From Vigna angularis (lineage: Eukaryota; Streptophyta; Magnoliopsida; Fabales; Fabaceae), in the NCBI RefSeq assembly GCF_016808095.1, contig NC_068976.1, forward strand, positions 14,231,001 to 14,295,000: a DNA stretch of 64,000 bases, read 5' to 3'. Below, one piece after another: positions 1-13,148 of this stretch. How positions within the stretch are numbered: position 1 is the first letter of the stretch; the number at the start of each line of letters is the position of its first letter. The notes under the pieces are model-generated. The model did no database searches and was not told the origin of the DNA. It saw only the letters and a program-made list of their open reading frames with translations. Made by a program: the position numbers and the translations under genes.

Positions 1-978
1 CATACTTCGTGAAATATACTATTTATACTTACTGTTACTTGTTAGCTTTTGAATCATCGTAACCATATGGACTATAGTGACTAAGTATCTTGTCTGATGT
101 TGTACTAGTCGAATAGGAATGGACTGAGTACATTTTTGATTCAGTAGTCTGACATGTACTCGTCCCAGGACAAGTTTTATACTGATATCGTCGAGAAGTA
201 CTCAGTCATACACAGTACACCAGCCTCCAAGCTTTACATATTACATGTTCAAGACTAGTAAAGAGCTTCAATGTATCATGTATTAGGAGATGACCTTCAG
301 TTTTTTGTTTGTCGATAATTAAATTAGTACTTAATAGTGAGTCTTCCAAAGAAAATTTGTATCTTTGGATATATAACCTTATAGGTATAGTAGCCCCGAG
401 TCTTGAGAATTCGTAGCAACGAAGAGGTTATAATGATGAAGAAACAAATGTGAGGTGGTAAAGGGGTTGAAGAGGTATGGGAATGTTATTTTACACAAGA
501 AATTATGCAATGCTTGGAAAGAGCATAGTCATAACCCTTAACTTTCAGATGTGAAGAGATCTTAATGGTTGAGGGTAAAGGGTGAAAAGGTTAAAGGTCA
601 CGAATTTTGTTAAATAGGAGTCTCATTTGCCACATTTAAGTACCAAGCTCTGAGAAATTACTCTATTGTCGATATTTTGTGAGAAGAGTGAAATACTTTA
701 AGAGTTTATTGCTCAAAAGGTATCTCTTGTAGCGGGTCAAATATGAGTTCTAAAGAGGAGTTGAATATTAGTAGTAATAGTATGCCGAATCTCAATGTCA
801 TTGTACGCATCATCTTCCCACCATGTGGGTGGAAATGAAGGTGATTATTAAGACTCCCAAATACCTAAAAGGGAAGGGGATGAATTGTAGATCTTTAGTT
901 AGAACTCAATTTTCCAAATTTAGGTAGCCTAGAATTTTTAATTCTTGATTGAGTAGCATTTATGTGTTTGAGAAATGA
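1..978. other. Unassigned DNA, possibly transposon-derived
   Basis: No open frame of useful length and no recognisable gene. The base composition is clearly less AT-rich than the DNA after 1.7 kb. It runs without a break into the decayed transposon-like ORF at 979, so it may be the 5' part of the same old insertion. That link is inference from position and composition only. Confidence 0.3.
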
Positions 979-1435
979 GTGTATGAGGATATAGTCTCAC
1001 TTAGAAGGGTGAGTGTCATTGATAATGTCTGCCATGACCGAGAGGGGTATGAGGAGGAATTCTTTTTCCTTCAACTGCATGTCTGGTTACCCTTTGATGA
1101 GTTTATCATGGGTGTTCTTAAACTTCTGAATGTTGTGCCAACACAACTTCATCCAAATAATTGGGGTTGCCTTCAGGCTTTTAGACTAGTATGATATGTT
1201 CTTTATTTATCTCCTTCACTTAAGTGTTTTCTCCTTTTTTACTTAACACGGCTAAGGGATCCCATTACCTGATTATCCTTGGTGAGCAGACCGAGTACAT
1301 GTTTATTAGGTGTTTACTCTTAGACTTTTAAGAAGTTTAAGAATGGGTTCTTCACGATAATGGGGAACCTAGTTGGTTGTTCACATTTTTATAATGTTAA
1401 CGACAACAAAAAAGTTTCCCTTTTACTAGACTGAT
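979..1435 (+). pseudogene. Decayed plant 'putative gypsy-type transposon' domain (Transposase_28-like)
   Basis: A 71-residue open frame (979-1194) contains a block of the form FFFL...LPFDEF...VLKLLNV.PTQLHPN.W....AF. I recognise this as the N-terminal domain found in many plant transposon-related proteins (the family catalogued as a putative gypsy-type transposon). After the TGA at 1192-1194 the similarity resumes one frame over. Residues such as SRPS (around 1287) and FKKFKNGFF (around 1329-1355) sit where the family has its SRP and FK.RFF motifs, but stop codons interrupt them at about 1270 and 1321. Nothing equivalent to the long coiled-coil C-terminus follows. Read as a fragment with at least one frameshift and several stops, not a functional gene. 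The family call rests on motif memory only. Confidence 0.5.
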
Positions 1436-1737
1436 AACCCCCTTAGATACTATGAGCGTTCTAAAGACATATCGTCTAATGAAAATCGGAGAATAGTTGG
1501 AATTTAAGAGTAGTCTTTTAAAAGTTACCTGTTAAAAATATCGTTAGAGTTTACTTGTCTCCTTACTAACTTGTGTGATACATATAAAATAACTTGTAAC
1601 CTTAGTATTTTTGAGTTGACCTGAAAAATTTGTAGTGTTTATAGGTTACATAGGGCAGATACTCGGAAAATGGGAACATATTTTGCAAATTAAAAAATCA
1701 ACTGACTTATGACCAAGAAAGCTAGAGAAACGTACGT
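1436..1737. other. Intergenic, no gene seen
   Basis: Short non-coding stretch between the decayed transposon-like ORF and the trinucleotide-rich tract. Nothing recognisable. Confidence 0.4.
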
Positions 1738-2525
1738 TAATAATAATACTAATAATATTAATAATAAAATATATACTATTAATAATTATAATAAATAATA
1801 ATACTAAAATAACATTTATATGAATTTATTTGTGTTAAATTATAAAATTAACGTTATTAGTGTTGTATAATTATATAATTAAAATTTTGAATTAGACTTT
1901 TTATTTAAATATTATATTAAATAAAATGTTTTAGTTTGTGTTTTTTTTTTCGTAAATTTATGATATAGGAACTATTTGTCATTAATAATAATCATAATAA
2001 TAATAAAATTGTAATAATAATAATAGTAAAAATGTTAATGATAATAAAGTTAATGACAATGTTAATGTTAATATCAATAGTAATAATAATAATAATAATA
2101 TCTATAGTATTAATAATTATAATAAATAATTATACTTCTATTAATAAAATAAAAAATAATAATAACAATATTAAAAATAATAACAATAATAAAAAAATAT
2201 TACTATTATTATAAATTAAATAATTAGTTATGGACTCTTTTTATTATAAAAAATTAATAAAAAATAAATAATATTATATTAATATTACTTTTTCTATATT
2301 AAAGTAAAATATAGACATATTATAAAATACAAAATAAAAACATGAATTTGGTGTTAATAGTAATACTAATACTAATAACAATATTAATAATAACAATATT
2401 AATAATAACAATATTAATAATAACAACACTAATAATAGCAATAATAACAACAATAAACTAATACTAATAATAATAATAACAATAATAACAACAATAAGTT
2501 AATAATAATAATAATAATAACTACA
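1738..2525. repeat. AAT/ATT-type trinucleotide low-complexity tract
   Basis: Nearly 800 bases built largely of AAT, ATA, AAC and TAA trinucleotides. Around 2380-2430 a 15-base sub-unit (AATATTAATAATAAC) recurs head to tail about four times. The open frame at 2032-2214 is only a reading of this tract (Ile/Met/Asn/Lys) and is not a gene. Confidence 0.85.
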
Positions 2526-2579
2526 ATTCTAAGAGTTGGAAGGAATTGAATAATACCACTAAATCATTTATAAAAATCT

Positions 2580-2859
2580 TATCAAAGCTTGAATAATAAT
2601 TTTTTTTCTTTTTAAATTTTTTAACAAAAAAATTGAAGATATGTCACGTGTTGAAAGTATTTTTTTTTCAAATTGTGCCGCGTGTCTAAAATATTACTTT
2701 ATTTTGTATAATATATAGATGTTATCAAAATTTGAATAATAATATGTTTTTCTTTGTAAATTCTTTAAGAAAAAATTGAAGATTTGTTACATGTCAAAAG
2801 TATTCCTTCGAATTATGTAACTTGTCCAAAATGATATTTCATTTTGTATAATAGATAGG
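2580..2859. repeat. Diverged tandem duplication, about 140-bp unit x2
   Basis: Copy 1 runs from about 2580 to 2722 and copy 2 from 2723 to about 2859. Both begin TATCAAA..TTGAATAATAAT, share AAAATTGAAGAT in the middle and end CATTTTGTATAATA or a close variant. The copies differ by many substitutions and small indels, so the duplication is old. Function unknown. Confidence 0.7.
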
Positions 2860-4953
2860 TATGTATTTTAAGTAAAATTGAAAATGTCATTAATATATAA
2901 TTTTTTCATCGTATGTGATCGGGTATATAATAGATATATGTATATAAATATTAATAACTCATCTTTTACGGCACAAACTTTGTTAATTAATTTTAAAATT
3001 TTATAGGTAAAATTTGATTAGTAAGATGAGAAAGAGCCATTATTTCACGATTTAATAAATTTGAATTAACTAAAAATATATTTAAAAATTAAATGCTAAG
3101 TTGCAACTACGTACCATTTTGAAATTTAACTCCCCTTGGTTTTTTTTTTCATTATAAAGATTTTCTTTTTCAATGAAAATAAAGTATTTTAGAAGAAAAG
3201 CTAATAACAGGATTTATAAAGATACCAAATATTTGACAATACTATGATTATAAAAAATAAAAATAAAAACAAAAAGAAAAGCTGACAAGACAAAGTTATT
3301 GAGAATTGATGTTGTTGACTTAGCGTGTGATCCAATTGGCTGGTTACAAAAGCTTCATTAATTAACTTCACTGAACATTTTTTTAGAAAAATAATACTAA
3401 AATGTCTCATTTACTTAGCCAATAAGATAAAGAATCGTGTAGATTTTCGACCTTTCCACTCTAACATATAAGCATGAAAATTGCAACTAATTGAATGTCA
3501 ACAAAATTTTCATACATGTGATTCTAGTCATTAATTCTTTCCATTTGTATATAACTTTAAATGTAAAATCTGCTAATATCATTGGATAAAAAAACTTTTC
3601 TTTTCAAAAAAGAAAAATGACTATTACCCCTTCCAATTTAAGAAAAAAAAATCCACACTAATCAATAAATATTTTTAAACTAAATTTGTTTAAAATAAAC
3701 CTTACATTAAACTAAATCGAGAGAGAAATTAAAACTGACATTTTAATTAAATTAGAGATAAGATTAATATAAGTTAAAATTAATCAAGATTCATGTATAT
3801 TTAGACTATATATAAAATATATTTTATTTTATATTTAAGAACGAAAAAAGTATCCCTTAATTAAAATTAACTCCGGTTCAAAAATTTAGTTTTAATTTTT
3901 CATAAATAAATTATTAGTGAAGTTTCAAAGAAATATCCCAGAAAGTGCTCATTCATCCATACATCACGAGGAGGAATACATTAATGTAAGTTTTCTACAA
4001 AATTACTCATAGAACTTTACATTATATTTTAAATAAAAAATAAGTACCTTTCTTGTAGTTTAAATTGTATTAAATTATAATTCCTAAAGTTTTTTTAACC
4101 ATTTTATTATATTATAATAATTCTACTCATTTTGAATCCTTTAGAATTTCAACTTTATTTAAACAGTTGAGGTTAGATTTTTATTCAAACAGTTCATGAT
4201 TTAAAATAAATAGGAATTTAAAGGATTCAATAGAACGTAAGATCCGCTAGAGTTTGAAGAGAAAAATGAGTACTTTTATTTTGAATCAATTTAATATGTA
4301 GAATAAATTATAACAATCTTCTCTGTGATTTTTTTTTTTTAATTATCATAATAACAAATTTTAAGTGTAGTATTCTAAAACTTTAAAACAAGGGACGTGT
4401 AATGAAAAAAAAATATTTTAATGTTTTAAAACAAATAAGTTATAAAAAACCAAGTCTCAGTGTATAATTTAAGTAAAATTTACTGTAATGTTTTTTTAGT
4501 AAGTTTTGAAATATAAAATATTGAATATAAATTTCTTTAAAAAAACAAAAAAAGAACTTGTGGAAATTTAGTTCAATGGTATATTTAATTTAATCTTATT
4601 TTGTCACAACTATAGTTTTTAAAAATACAAGAAATATTATATATGCAATCAAACTAGAGTGAATCGATTACTCTTATCGTAGAGTTGAGTTAGATGAAAG
4701 CAATTTATAATGTAAGATTCCATCTTGAATTACTTTTGAAGCTACTTATATATTTATTTTAGGGTATAAGTTTTCAGTGGAGAGATCCAATACAATGGTC
4801 CACTTAGTAAGATGCCACTTCAAAAATATATGTCATTACTACACATGTTTCATACTGTTTATTGCCTAATTCTATATAGTTAGGGACATCCACCACATAA
4901 CCTTATTATAAAAGTGACACTAGGCAAAGAATTGCTATTACAATCTAAATTTT

Positions 4954-4958
<5 letters not shown>

Positions 4959-5003
<45 letters not shown>
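4959..5003. repeat. (AT)n microsatellite
   Basis: Uninterrupted AT dinucleotides of about 45 bases. Confidence 0.95.
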
Positions 5004-5007
<4 letters not shown>

Positions 5008-5126
5008 GAAGAAAAAAATAGGTTTAAATAGAAAGGTAATCTTTCATGTTTTGTTCACGAAAATATTAGAAAGATTAAGAAATCTACAAGTTGATACCAC
5101 AAATTCTATTTTCAAAAACCATATTT

Positions 5127-5130
<4 letters not shown>

Positions 5131-5209
<79 letters not shown>
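5131..5209. repeat. (TA)n microsatellite
   Basis: Uninterrupted TA dinucleotides of about 79 bases, only 130 bases after the previous tract. Confidence 0.95.
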
Positions 5210-5211
<2 letters not shown>

Positions 5212-6974
5212 ATTATATTAAGTGTCCTTAAACTATTAGAAAATCCTAATTGGTGAGACTACTTTTATCATTTCTATTAGAAAATTGTACATAAGATTTT
5301 CATCTCATAAAACTCTTTTAAAGTCTTAAAGAGTTATAAATTCGGACAATTATTTATCTCTTGATATATCCTTAAGATAGAAAAGATTTTATTTTTTCGG
5401 ATGGTTCTGAATTAGACCTATGAAATTTTATCTATTCTAATTCTTTTTTAAATAAATACATATATTTATTTATTTATTGAGTTATAAAATTGTAGTTTTT
5501 TTTTAATTAGTTTGTCTATTGTATTAACATTTTCTTCTCTAAAAATGTATGACTTGAAAATCTTGTGGATATGATAATGTTCCGTGCATTTAATTAATTT
5601 GTATCATAAATTTAGGAATCATATTATGTATTTAAAAAACATCTAGAGTCACACTCAGGCAAACCTCTAAGTCACACTCAAACTAAAGATTTTCTCACCT
5701 TATTTGAAAATTGTATTTTAACCACAAACATAACAACGTAAATCTATGCAATAAAAGCAAGAACAATAATAAAGACCACAAATAAAAATTATTAAACTTA
5801 GTCAAAAGCCTACGTAAATAAATACAAACTGACATTAATAAGAAATTAGTGTCTAACTTATGTCACATAAACAAGGGATATTAAAAGTATGAAAGTTAAG
5901 TTAGTATTATCGAATTTTAGAGATAGATGTTAATAGAATTGATTTAACATATACTAAATGTAACTGTAATTCATTACTAATTTTAAATTATCTTTTATTT
6001 AAATATGATCAAGTCAACAATAATTTAATTTAATTTTAATTTTTTTATAATAAATAAAAATATTTTTATAATAATTTAATTTACGTCCGTTTGACCGACA
6101 CTAATAACAGTAATTTAAAACAAAGTTGTTATTGCAATGTCTTCTTCAACAAAATAAAATACAAATAAAAATATGAAAAGAAATTGTATAAATGAAGAAA
6201 AGACATGCTTGCATACATTCACATCTATAATGTTAATGTGTTTTTTTAGTCTTATAGTTATATAATTGTTGACATGAGAATATCTAAATGGTGGAGAGAG
6301 ATGATGGGATACCACTTCAAAAGAAACAAAAGGAGTTGATGGTTTGAGCTGAGAGACATCCCCACAAAGGGAGCTGTCAGTCGAAATTAAATATAATTTA
6401 AATATATTAGTTTCAAGATATTTTTTAAAGATAAAATTGTAAAATCCATTTCAAATTTTAAAATAAAAAATATCTCTAATATGATAATTAACCTTAAAGA
6501 GATTATCTATATAGATTAAGTCAAAATAATTTTTTTATTTTTTAATGGTCTCGGTCGAGATAAAATAGATGACATACATATATAGTATTTTTCACAACAG
6601 TGTAGAAGAAAGTTTGATGATACTAAAAAAAATCTTTAAATAATAATCAATTTTAGTTATTGTGACTAATTATATTTGTCTCCTGATTGATGTTTAAAGA
6701 TTTTCTTATAATTTGATTGGTTGAATTTGTTTAGACTAAAAATAAATTATTCTAAAAATATAAACTATTTAATCTTACGGGTTACAAAATGTATTTTTTA
6801 TTAAATAGTTCTTTTATCATAATTTTTACTTTCCCATCCATTTATATCTAAAATGAGCTCAAAGTTACTTAAAAAAAGGTAGCTTTTAGTTTATGTTTAG
6901 CTTTTGCTTAGTTCAAAAAATTGTAAAGAATTTATAATGATTTCTTTTATTGAAATAAGTAATAATTTTTTAAA

Positions 6975-7265
6975 TAGGTTACGAAATACATTTTAAGTCT
7001 AACTCAATGTTATAAAATTAATTTGTATTGTGAAATTTGCATTCAATTATATATTATAATTTGATTTTATTTTTATTGATATTAAGTGGAACACCTCAAC
7101 AAATAAGAAACTTTGTCATGATATACATTAATCAATTACTCTGATATCATATTAAAAAATAAATTTTAAGTCTAACTCAATTTCATAAAATTATATTATT
7201 AATTGAGGTTTTTATTTATTTATTGTTATAAATTTATTTTATCTCTACTCGATATGAGGTTTAGA
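6975..7265 (+). repeat. Dispersed repeat, two degenerate tandem copies
   Basis: Two adjacent copies (about 6975-7110 and 7150-7265) of a repeat whose best copy is at 18585-18720. The shared order is TTTAAGTCTAACTCAA, then ATAAAAT, then an AT-rich stretch with TATATTATAA, then TTTTAT, then a TCGATAT-like end. No terminal inverted repeats or coding capacity are visible. Confidence 0.5.
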
Positions 7266-7313
7266 AAAAAAAATACAAATAAAATTTTTATATTTAAAAT
7301 TTAAAGTCTAATT

Positions 7314-7318
<5 letters not shown>

Positions 7319-7379
<61 letters not shown>
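7319..7379. repeat. (TA)n microsatellite
   Basis: Uninterrupted TA dinucleotides of about 61 bases. Confidence 0.95.
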
Positions 7380-7383
<4 letters not shown>

Positions 7384-8182
7384 GTTTGATAGTAAAGAGT
7401 GATGTTCACACCCAACAAATATCCATTAGTAAATTCACTGAAGCCATAGCAATAAACAAGACCGGTGATAAAATGTTATAATGAAATTCACTTCAATCTC
7501 CTTAAATAAAATCTCGAATTTAATAGTTTTATAGATTAAAAATTTACTTAAGAAGAAAAATTCGTTTAAAAATGCTGAATTACCTTATGAAAAAAAATAT
7601 AAGAGAATTAATAAATACTTTGTATCAACAATATAATTATTAAAAACGACTATCCATTATTTTGTCCAATCTAAATTGCTTAAGAATATATGAATTTCAT
7701 ATATAATACATTTTGTGTAGTTTTGAATTAATTCAAAAGGATAGTATCATTTACACAAATATTTAAAGTTTGTGTAATTAAGTTTTTAGCATCTCGTAAA
7801 TATAAGTCAGTATTTTTAATTGAATTTTTATTAAAAGTTTTTGTTTTATTAAATATATAAAAATTTTAAATATTTTTAATTGGGTTTCTATTGTTATTTG
7901 ATTTTAGCATTTTACCAATAATTAAGTTACGCTTAATATTGAAAAATCAAACATCTCATATTTAAGTTTTATAGATTAAAAATGCAGTTAAGAAAAAAAA
8001 AAATCGCTTAAAAATATTCAATTACATTTTTGAAAAAGAAAGGCTTTTAGTTTCGTAAACTTAAGTATTTTTAATTAAGTTATTGTTGGAAAAAAAATAT
8101 TTGATTAAATATCTAAAATTTGTATATATTTTTTAATTGAATATTTATTGTTTAATTTTGTTGTCACTTAAGATTATATGAT

Positions 8183-8187
8183 TGTTC
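8183..8187. repeat. Target-site duplication, left copy (TGTTC)
   Basis: Matches 10604-10608 exactly and directly abuts the TG end of the solo LTR. Confidence 0.85.
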
Positions 8188-9385
8188 TGTGAGAGTCTGA
8201 AAATGTAAGGCTATTGGGTCCTGCAGCCTGACCCAAGAAGCTAAGGACACTAGGACCTTAGAAGAGGTCTCATTTTCCAGCTTTAAGTTCTTCATCCAGT
8301 TCCTCTTTCTCTCTCTAAGTTTAGCTTCATTTTCTTATTCTTGCTCTGACTTCTCTCTACTTTTCCACCGCTTCTCACCGTTGAAATTTCAAATAGGTAG
8401 TGTGCTTTCGTTCACGGAGTTGAGAGCTTTCCCTTCATCCGATTAGATTTTCGTTTTGGACGGGTAAGTTATCTTTTTCTGTTTCCCCTTTTTCCTTTGA
8501 ACCTAGGGCATGCAATTTTCTAGTTGCATGTAGTCAATGGTTTTCCTCTCTAGATTCTCTATCTATTCTAACTCTAAGAGATGTCTCTGTACCCAATTTG
8601 ACGTTTTGTAGATCCTGTTGAACTTGCTTCTGTGCAAGAGTACTGTTTTGGGGTTTCCTCTAAAGAGTGTTGTGCTTGTAACCACTAAGGTAAGGGGAGC
8701 TAATTATTTTTGTATGAATTTATTTTATAAAAATATATGCATATGAATGTTGAACTGGTGTGCTCTTGTGAAACTGTTTTATGACTTTTATTGTATTGGG
8801 TGTTATAACTGAAACTGTGAAATTGTGCATGTTGTGATGTGATGAATTTAATCTGTTTTGAATGAGTTTTTTTGGCTGAAATTGATCTTGTTGGAAGGTC
8901 TGGAGTAAGGTTCTGTAATAGCATGTATATGGGTATTAAATAGATGTACAGGTACTGTTTGAGGTTGCTGTAAGAGGAAGTGAAAATATTAAAATTAGGC
9001 ATTTCAGATTTAGAGCATAAGAGAACATGGTAGATAATTTAAATAAATTAATTGTTAATTGTTGAGAGCCTTTCTTTGTTGGTAGGATAGAGGAACCTTA
9101 AAAACCTGAGTTGGCACATCCCTGATCATAGAGGTGGCCTGGTCCAGTCAGTTGTGACTAGTCATATGTGCCGGCATCGAAGGTGAGTTTGATGCGTTCA
9201 GACATCTGAGTCCTCTCCGGTGACCAATTGGGGTAAAGAAAGATCTCTACTAGGATGAAAATAAAATAAAACAAGTTGATTGTAGATGCATAAAGTTATC
9301 ATGTGTTAATTTCTAGTAAATTATAATTTTAGGAAATCAGTCACTGTGTGTTTGAAATTTAAAGTAAGGATCCATATATAAATAA

Positions 9386-9389
<4 letters not shown>

Positions 9390-9427
<38 letters not shown>
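9390..9427. repeat. (TA)n microsatellite inside the solo LTR
   Basis: About 38 bases of TA, separated from a longer tract by about 40 AT-rich bases. Confidence 0.9.
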
Positions 9428-9430
<3 letters not shown>

Positions 9431-9465
9431 ATATAATATAAAAATATATATTTATAACGTTAAGT

Positions 9466-9588
<123 letters not shown>

Positions 9589-10603
9589 AAGTAAGGATAG
9601 TTGTTTCTTATATTGAAACGTGACTGTTAATCAATAATTATATTACTTGTAGGTATGTATAAATTGATGCATTTTATGAGCTGTTATGGGTTAGTTGGAG
9701 CTGTTTGGTTCTTGGTATTGATTAACTTAGATTCAATTGTGGAGATGTTATTTTTATAATTTGTGAGTGGTGAGTAATGTATATTGTTGAGATTGTGTAT
9801 ATGTTGATTGTGGCAGAAAGTATATGATTACAAAGTGATGAAAGTATGATCCAAGTTGTAAATCAAGTTCCATCTGTGTAGGATCTCTTGGTGAGATCCT
9901 TAGTGTTTTAGAATGAAAGTAGGAGCTCAGTCTTGGGGGTCATTCTGAAACTCCAATAGCTAATCATACTCAAGTAGAGGGATTAATCCATGTGGTGAGG
10001 AGTAGCAAGAGGTCTTACTTAGTCTTGGGGCCTTCCAGTATGCCTCAAGGCCCGAAACAGGCTAACCTCGTGAGTGTGGCAGGGTGGGGAACCCAAGTTT
10101 CATAAGTCACCACGAGTGCAGGACCCGCCATAGCTCGACTATCATTCTAAGTCCGGACGAGTCAAGTCTAGTTTATGACATGTTCCTTTGTATGGTTTAA
10201 CTTGCTTGGATTAAAGTATTTATTTGATGAATTGTTTACTTTAATATAGTATGCTTTCTTGTGAAACTAGCTTACCCTTGCTTGTGTGTTCGTGCTTTGT
10301 TTGGGTATGTTTCCTGTTGCAATGATCATCCTAAATTGGATGTGAGCAGATGAAAAAGAGGTGTCTGTGGAGCAAGCATTGGAAGAAGGTGATGATGCAG
10401 CTTAGTATGTCTAGGATCTTGATTAGTAGTATTATTCTGATGATAATTCACAGTGGTCCTTTATGTTTAAGAGATCAACTCTGATTTTATTTTGAATGAC
10501 TGTAACCAATATAGTCTGTTATATGTCTCTAACCGCTTTCCAATATTATAACCGAATGACGTCTTTATTATATATGCATGTCGTATATTATGGGGATGTC
10601 ACA

Positions 10604-10608
10604 TGTTC
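10604..10608. repeat. Target-site duplication, right copy (TGTTC)
   Basis: Exact copy of 8183-8187, directly after the CA end of the solo LTR. Confidence 0.85.
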
Positions 10609-11534
10609 ACTTTTTGTAATCACATGAAAAAGAAAATTGATCTAATTAAGTTCTAAATTTTTCATAAATTTAAATAATTTCATTTAATTTCTACTAAAAA
10701 AATTATTTTACTAAGTATTTAAAATATTTATATTTTTAATTGGTTTTTTCTTTTTATCAATTAGGATAATGTGACTGTTTGATTTCGTAGTACCTAATGT
10801 AACAACATGAAGGTGAATGACAAAGAAAAGTAAAATTTTAAATCCCTAATTATCTTTATGAAAAATGTTATTTCTTTATTTTATAAAGTAAGTACTAGTA
10901 AAAAAAAACAAATGAACCATGTGGAGACACAAAATTGATGTCTTTTGGTAAAAATAATTAGAGTTGAAAAACTATTTTTTATTATCCAAGTTCATAGTGT
11001 TTTATCTGAGATTGAAGAATCAAATCATCACGTAATTCATTAATAATATAGACTCAATTAACAATATAAATATCCTAAATATTTAATAAAATAAACTTTT
11101 AATAAAAACTCAATTAAAAATATTCAAATTTATAAAATACTTAAAACTCAATTAAATTAATTTTAATTTTTGTTGTGAAGACACGTACAATAACTATACA
11201 AAAGTAGCAATCATGTTAGTCTAGTTGTCGTTCTAATCAAACTGCAGGAACGTAATTCAAAAATGAATAAAACAAAATCGTTTAATAGAAATTCAACTGA
11301 AAATTTTTAAACGAAGAAATTTAAAGCTTAATTAAATAATTTTTTTATTCTTCATGTGAAAACATTTCCTGAAGATAAAATCAACCACTAGAAACTCAAT
11401 TGAAAAATATACAAATCTTAAATATTTAATATATTACTAGTTTTTTTTATATAAATCTGATTAAAAATATCTAAGATGAAGTTAAAATTTAATAAACCAT
11501 AAAGTTAGTTTACACACAAAACTAATGGTAACAT

Positions 11535-11603
<69 letters not shown>

Positions 11604-11713
11604 TTTAAATGCCCATAAAATAGGTTTACTTATGATAGGTGGTTGAACAAGTGAAGTTTTCTTTTTGTGATAAAGCTAATTAGTGTGATTTCCAAGTCAG
11701 AATATGAATTTAT
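10609..11713. other. Intergenic, no gene seen
   Basis: AT-rich DNA between two retrotransposon insertions. Contains only the (AT)n tract at 11539-11600. Confidence 0.5.
11539..11600. repeat. (AT)n microsatellite
   Basis: About 62 bases of uninterrupted AT, 113 bases before the copia element. Confidence 0.95.
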
Positions 11714-11924
11714 TGTAAATAATTCAAACTGATATAACTTAAAGTATAGTTAGTTTACTTTTTGTTTTAATGTTGTTGCTGTATTATACCTTTATATAAG
11801 GTCTATATTCATTTGAATGAAAATTTACCTCAGTTCTCATATCACGTGGTGCACTTACTTTCTTCTAACTCTCTCTGCATAATTCGTTCACTGTTGCATC
11901 CACACACACCACTATACGTTAACA
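11714..11924 (+). repeat. 5' LTR of the copia element
   Basis: Starts TGTAAATAATT and ends ACGTTAACA. Contains a promoter-like TTTATATAAGG at about 11790 and a CACGTG core at about 11843. Aligns along its whole length with 16421-16630. Confidence 0.9.
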
Positions 11925-11925
11925 G

Positions 11926-11938
11926 TGGTATCCGGAGC
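11926..11938 (+). promoter_or_regulatory. Primer-binding site (initiator-Met tRNA type)
   Basis: TGGTATCCGGAGC lies one base after the LTR end. It differs slightly from the TGGTATCAGAGC core usual for copia elements primed by the 3' end of initiator tRNA-Met. Confidence 0.85.
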
Positions 11939-12007
11939 AACAGGTTGCGAAATCCGGTGGAGTCTTAACGTTCAAAGTCGACTAAAGAAGAGTTTCGTGG
12001 AGAAGTG

Positions 12008-13148
12008 ATGGCATGATGATTTAAAGCAACTTACCAGTGTTCGATGGTAAGAACTATGATGATTGGTGTGTGAAGATGGATGGCATCTTGGGTTTCCAAG
12101 AAGTCGATGAAGTTGTCAAAAAAGGTTTTCAAAAACCTTCAAGGGGGATTCGGAAGAAGTGAAAAAAGCCTATAAAGAAAACAAGAAACTGGACTGCAAG
12201 GCACGTATATTGTTGCACCAGTGCGTCTCTGCGGCGATCTTTCAGAAGGTATTGAAAGCAGTCTCGGCCAAGGAAGTCTGGGACATACTGCAAGAGGGAT
12301 ATGGAAATTTTGGAAAAGTTAAGAAGGTCATATTACAATCCCTGCAAAGGCAATATGAGCTCTTGAGTATGAGAGAGCAAGAAACGATTGAAGAATACGT
12401 TGGAAGGATTCAGATCGTGGTAAATGCAATGCGGGCTTGTGACAAGATTGTTAAAGAAAAGAAGATTGTCGAGAAAATTTTAAGAACATTGACACCCCAG
12501 TATGACTACATCGTTGTGGCTGTAGAAGAAAGCAAAGACCTAGAAACGATGAGAGTGGAAGAACTACATAACTCTCTTGCAGCGCATGAGCAGCGTTTGA
12601 TTGAGAGAAAGACTGCAGAGAAGAGTGCTACACAGAGCACAAACCAAGCGCTGCAAGCCAGAAATGTTCAAAGTTTCAGGAGCTGAGGAGCTGGAAGAGG
12701 CAGAGGACAGACATGCGGTGGCCGAACGAGTGGTAGAAATGTAAACTTCTCTTTTGAACACACGGAGGTTAACGACTGTGAACAAAAAGAGCGAAACAAA
12801 AGAGGTGGAAGACAGTCGAGAGGCAGAGGCAGAAAGAATTTCAACAAGAAAAATGTTCAATGTTACACGTGCAACAAGTTTGGGCATTACGCTGCGGAAT
12901 GATGGCACAACGAAGCGGCGAATAACACCAAGAATGATGAGGCAGCGAATCTTGTTCAAGACGCATGTGATTCAGAGTCTGACCATGTTATTTTGATGTG
13001 CACAACCGAACGGTTGTCACCTTTTGACCGATCAGATGTAAATGATGGAGAAATCAAACGGTCTTCTGGTAAAGTTGGTGAAGAAACCGAACGATCTTCA
13101 GATGCTATGGATTGTGAAGAAACTGAAAGGTTTCTTTCTTCAAACTGA
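12008..13148 (+). pseudogene. copia gag (DUF4219, UBN2, zinc knuckle), broken
   Basis: The probable start codon at 12008 is followed two codons later by stops. An N-terminal block readable from about 12025 (residues such as LPVFDG, DDW, GILGF) matches the DUF4219-like start of copia Gag. A frameshift near 12150 leads into the 12159 frame, which carries the UBN2-type capsid region (VWDIL, LQ.QYE.L, EYV.R, ILRTLTPQYD). That frame is interrupted at 12684 and again at 12900. The second stop falls inside the CCHC zinc knuckle (CYTC, then GHYAAE): a stop codon stands where the fourth ligand, Cys, should be. Downstream, an acidic spacer repeats the motif EETER before another stop at 13146. Non-functional. 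Confidence 0.9.

Larger units (their letters stand above)
2860..8182. other. AT-rich intergenic desert
   Basis: No credible gene. It holds three long (AT)n tracts and two decayed copies of a dispersed repeat, listed separately. The few open frames are short, low-complexity and have no recognisable motif. Confidence 0.6.

Noticed and set aside
2032..2214. 60-codon open frame of Ile, Met, Asn and Lys
   Set aside because: It is a reading of the AAT/ATT trinucleotide tract, with no domain and no plausible codon use.
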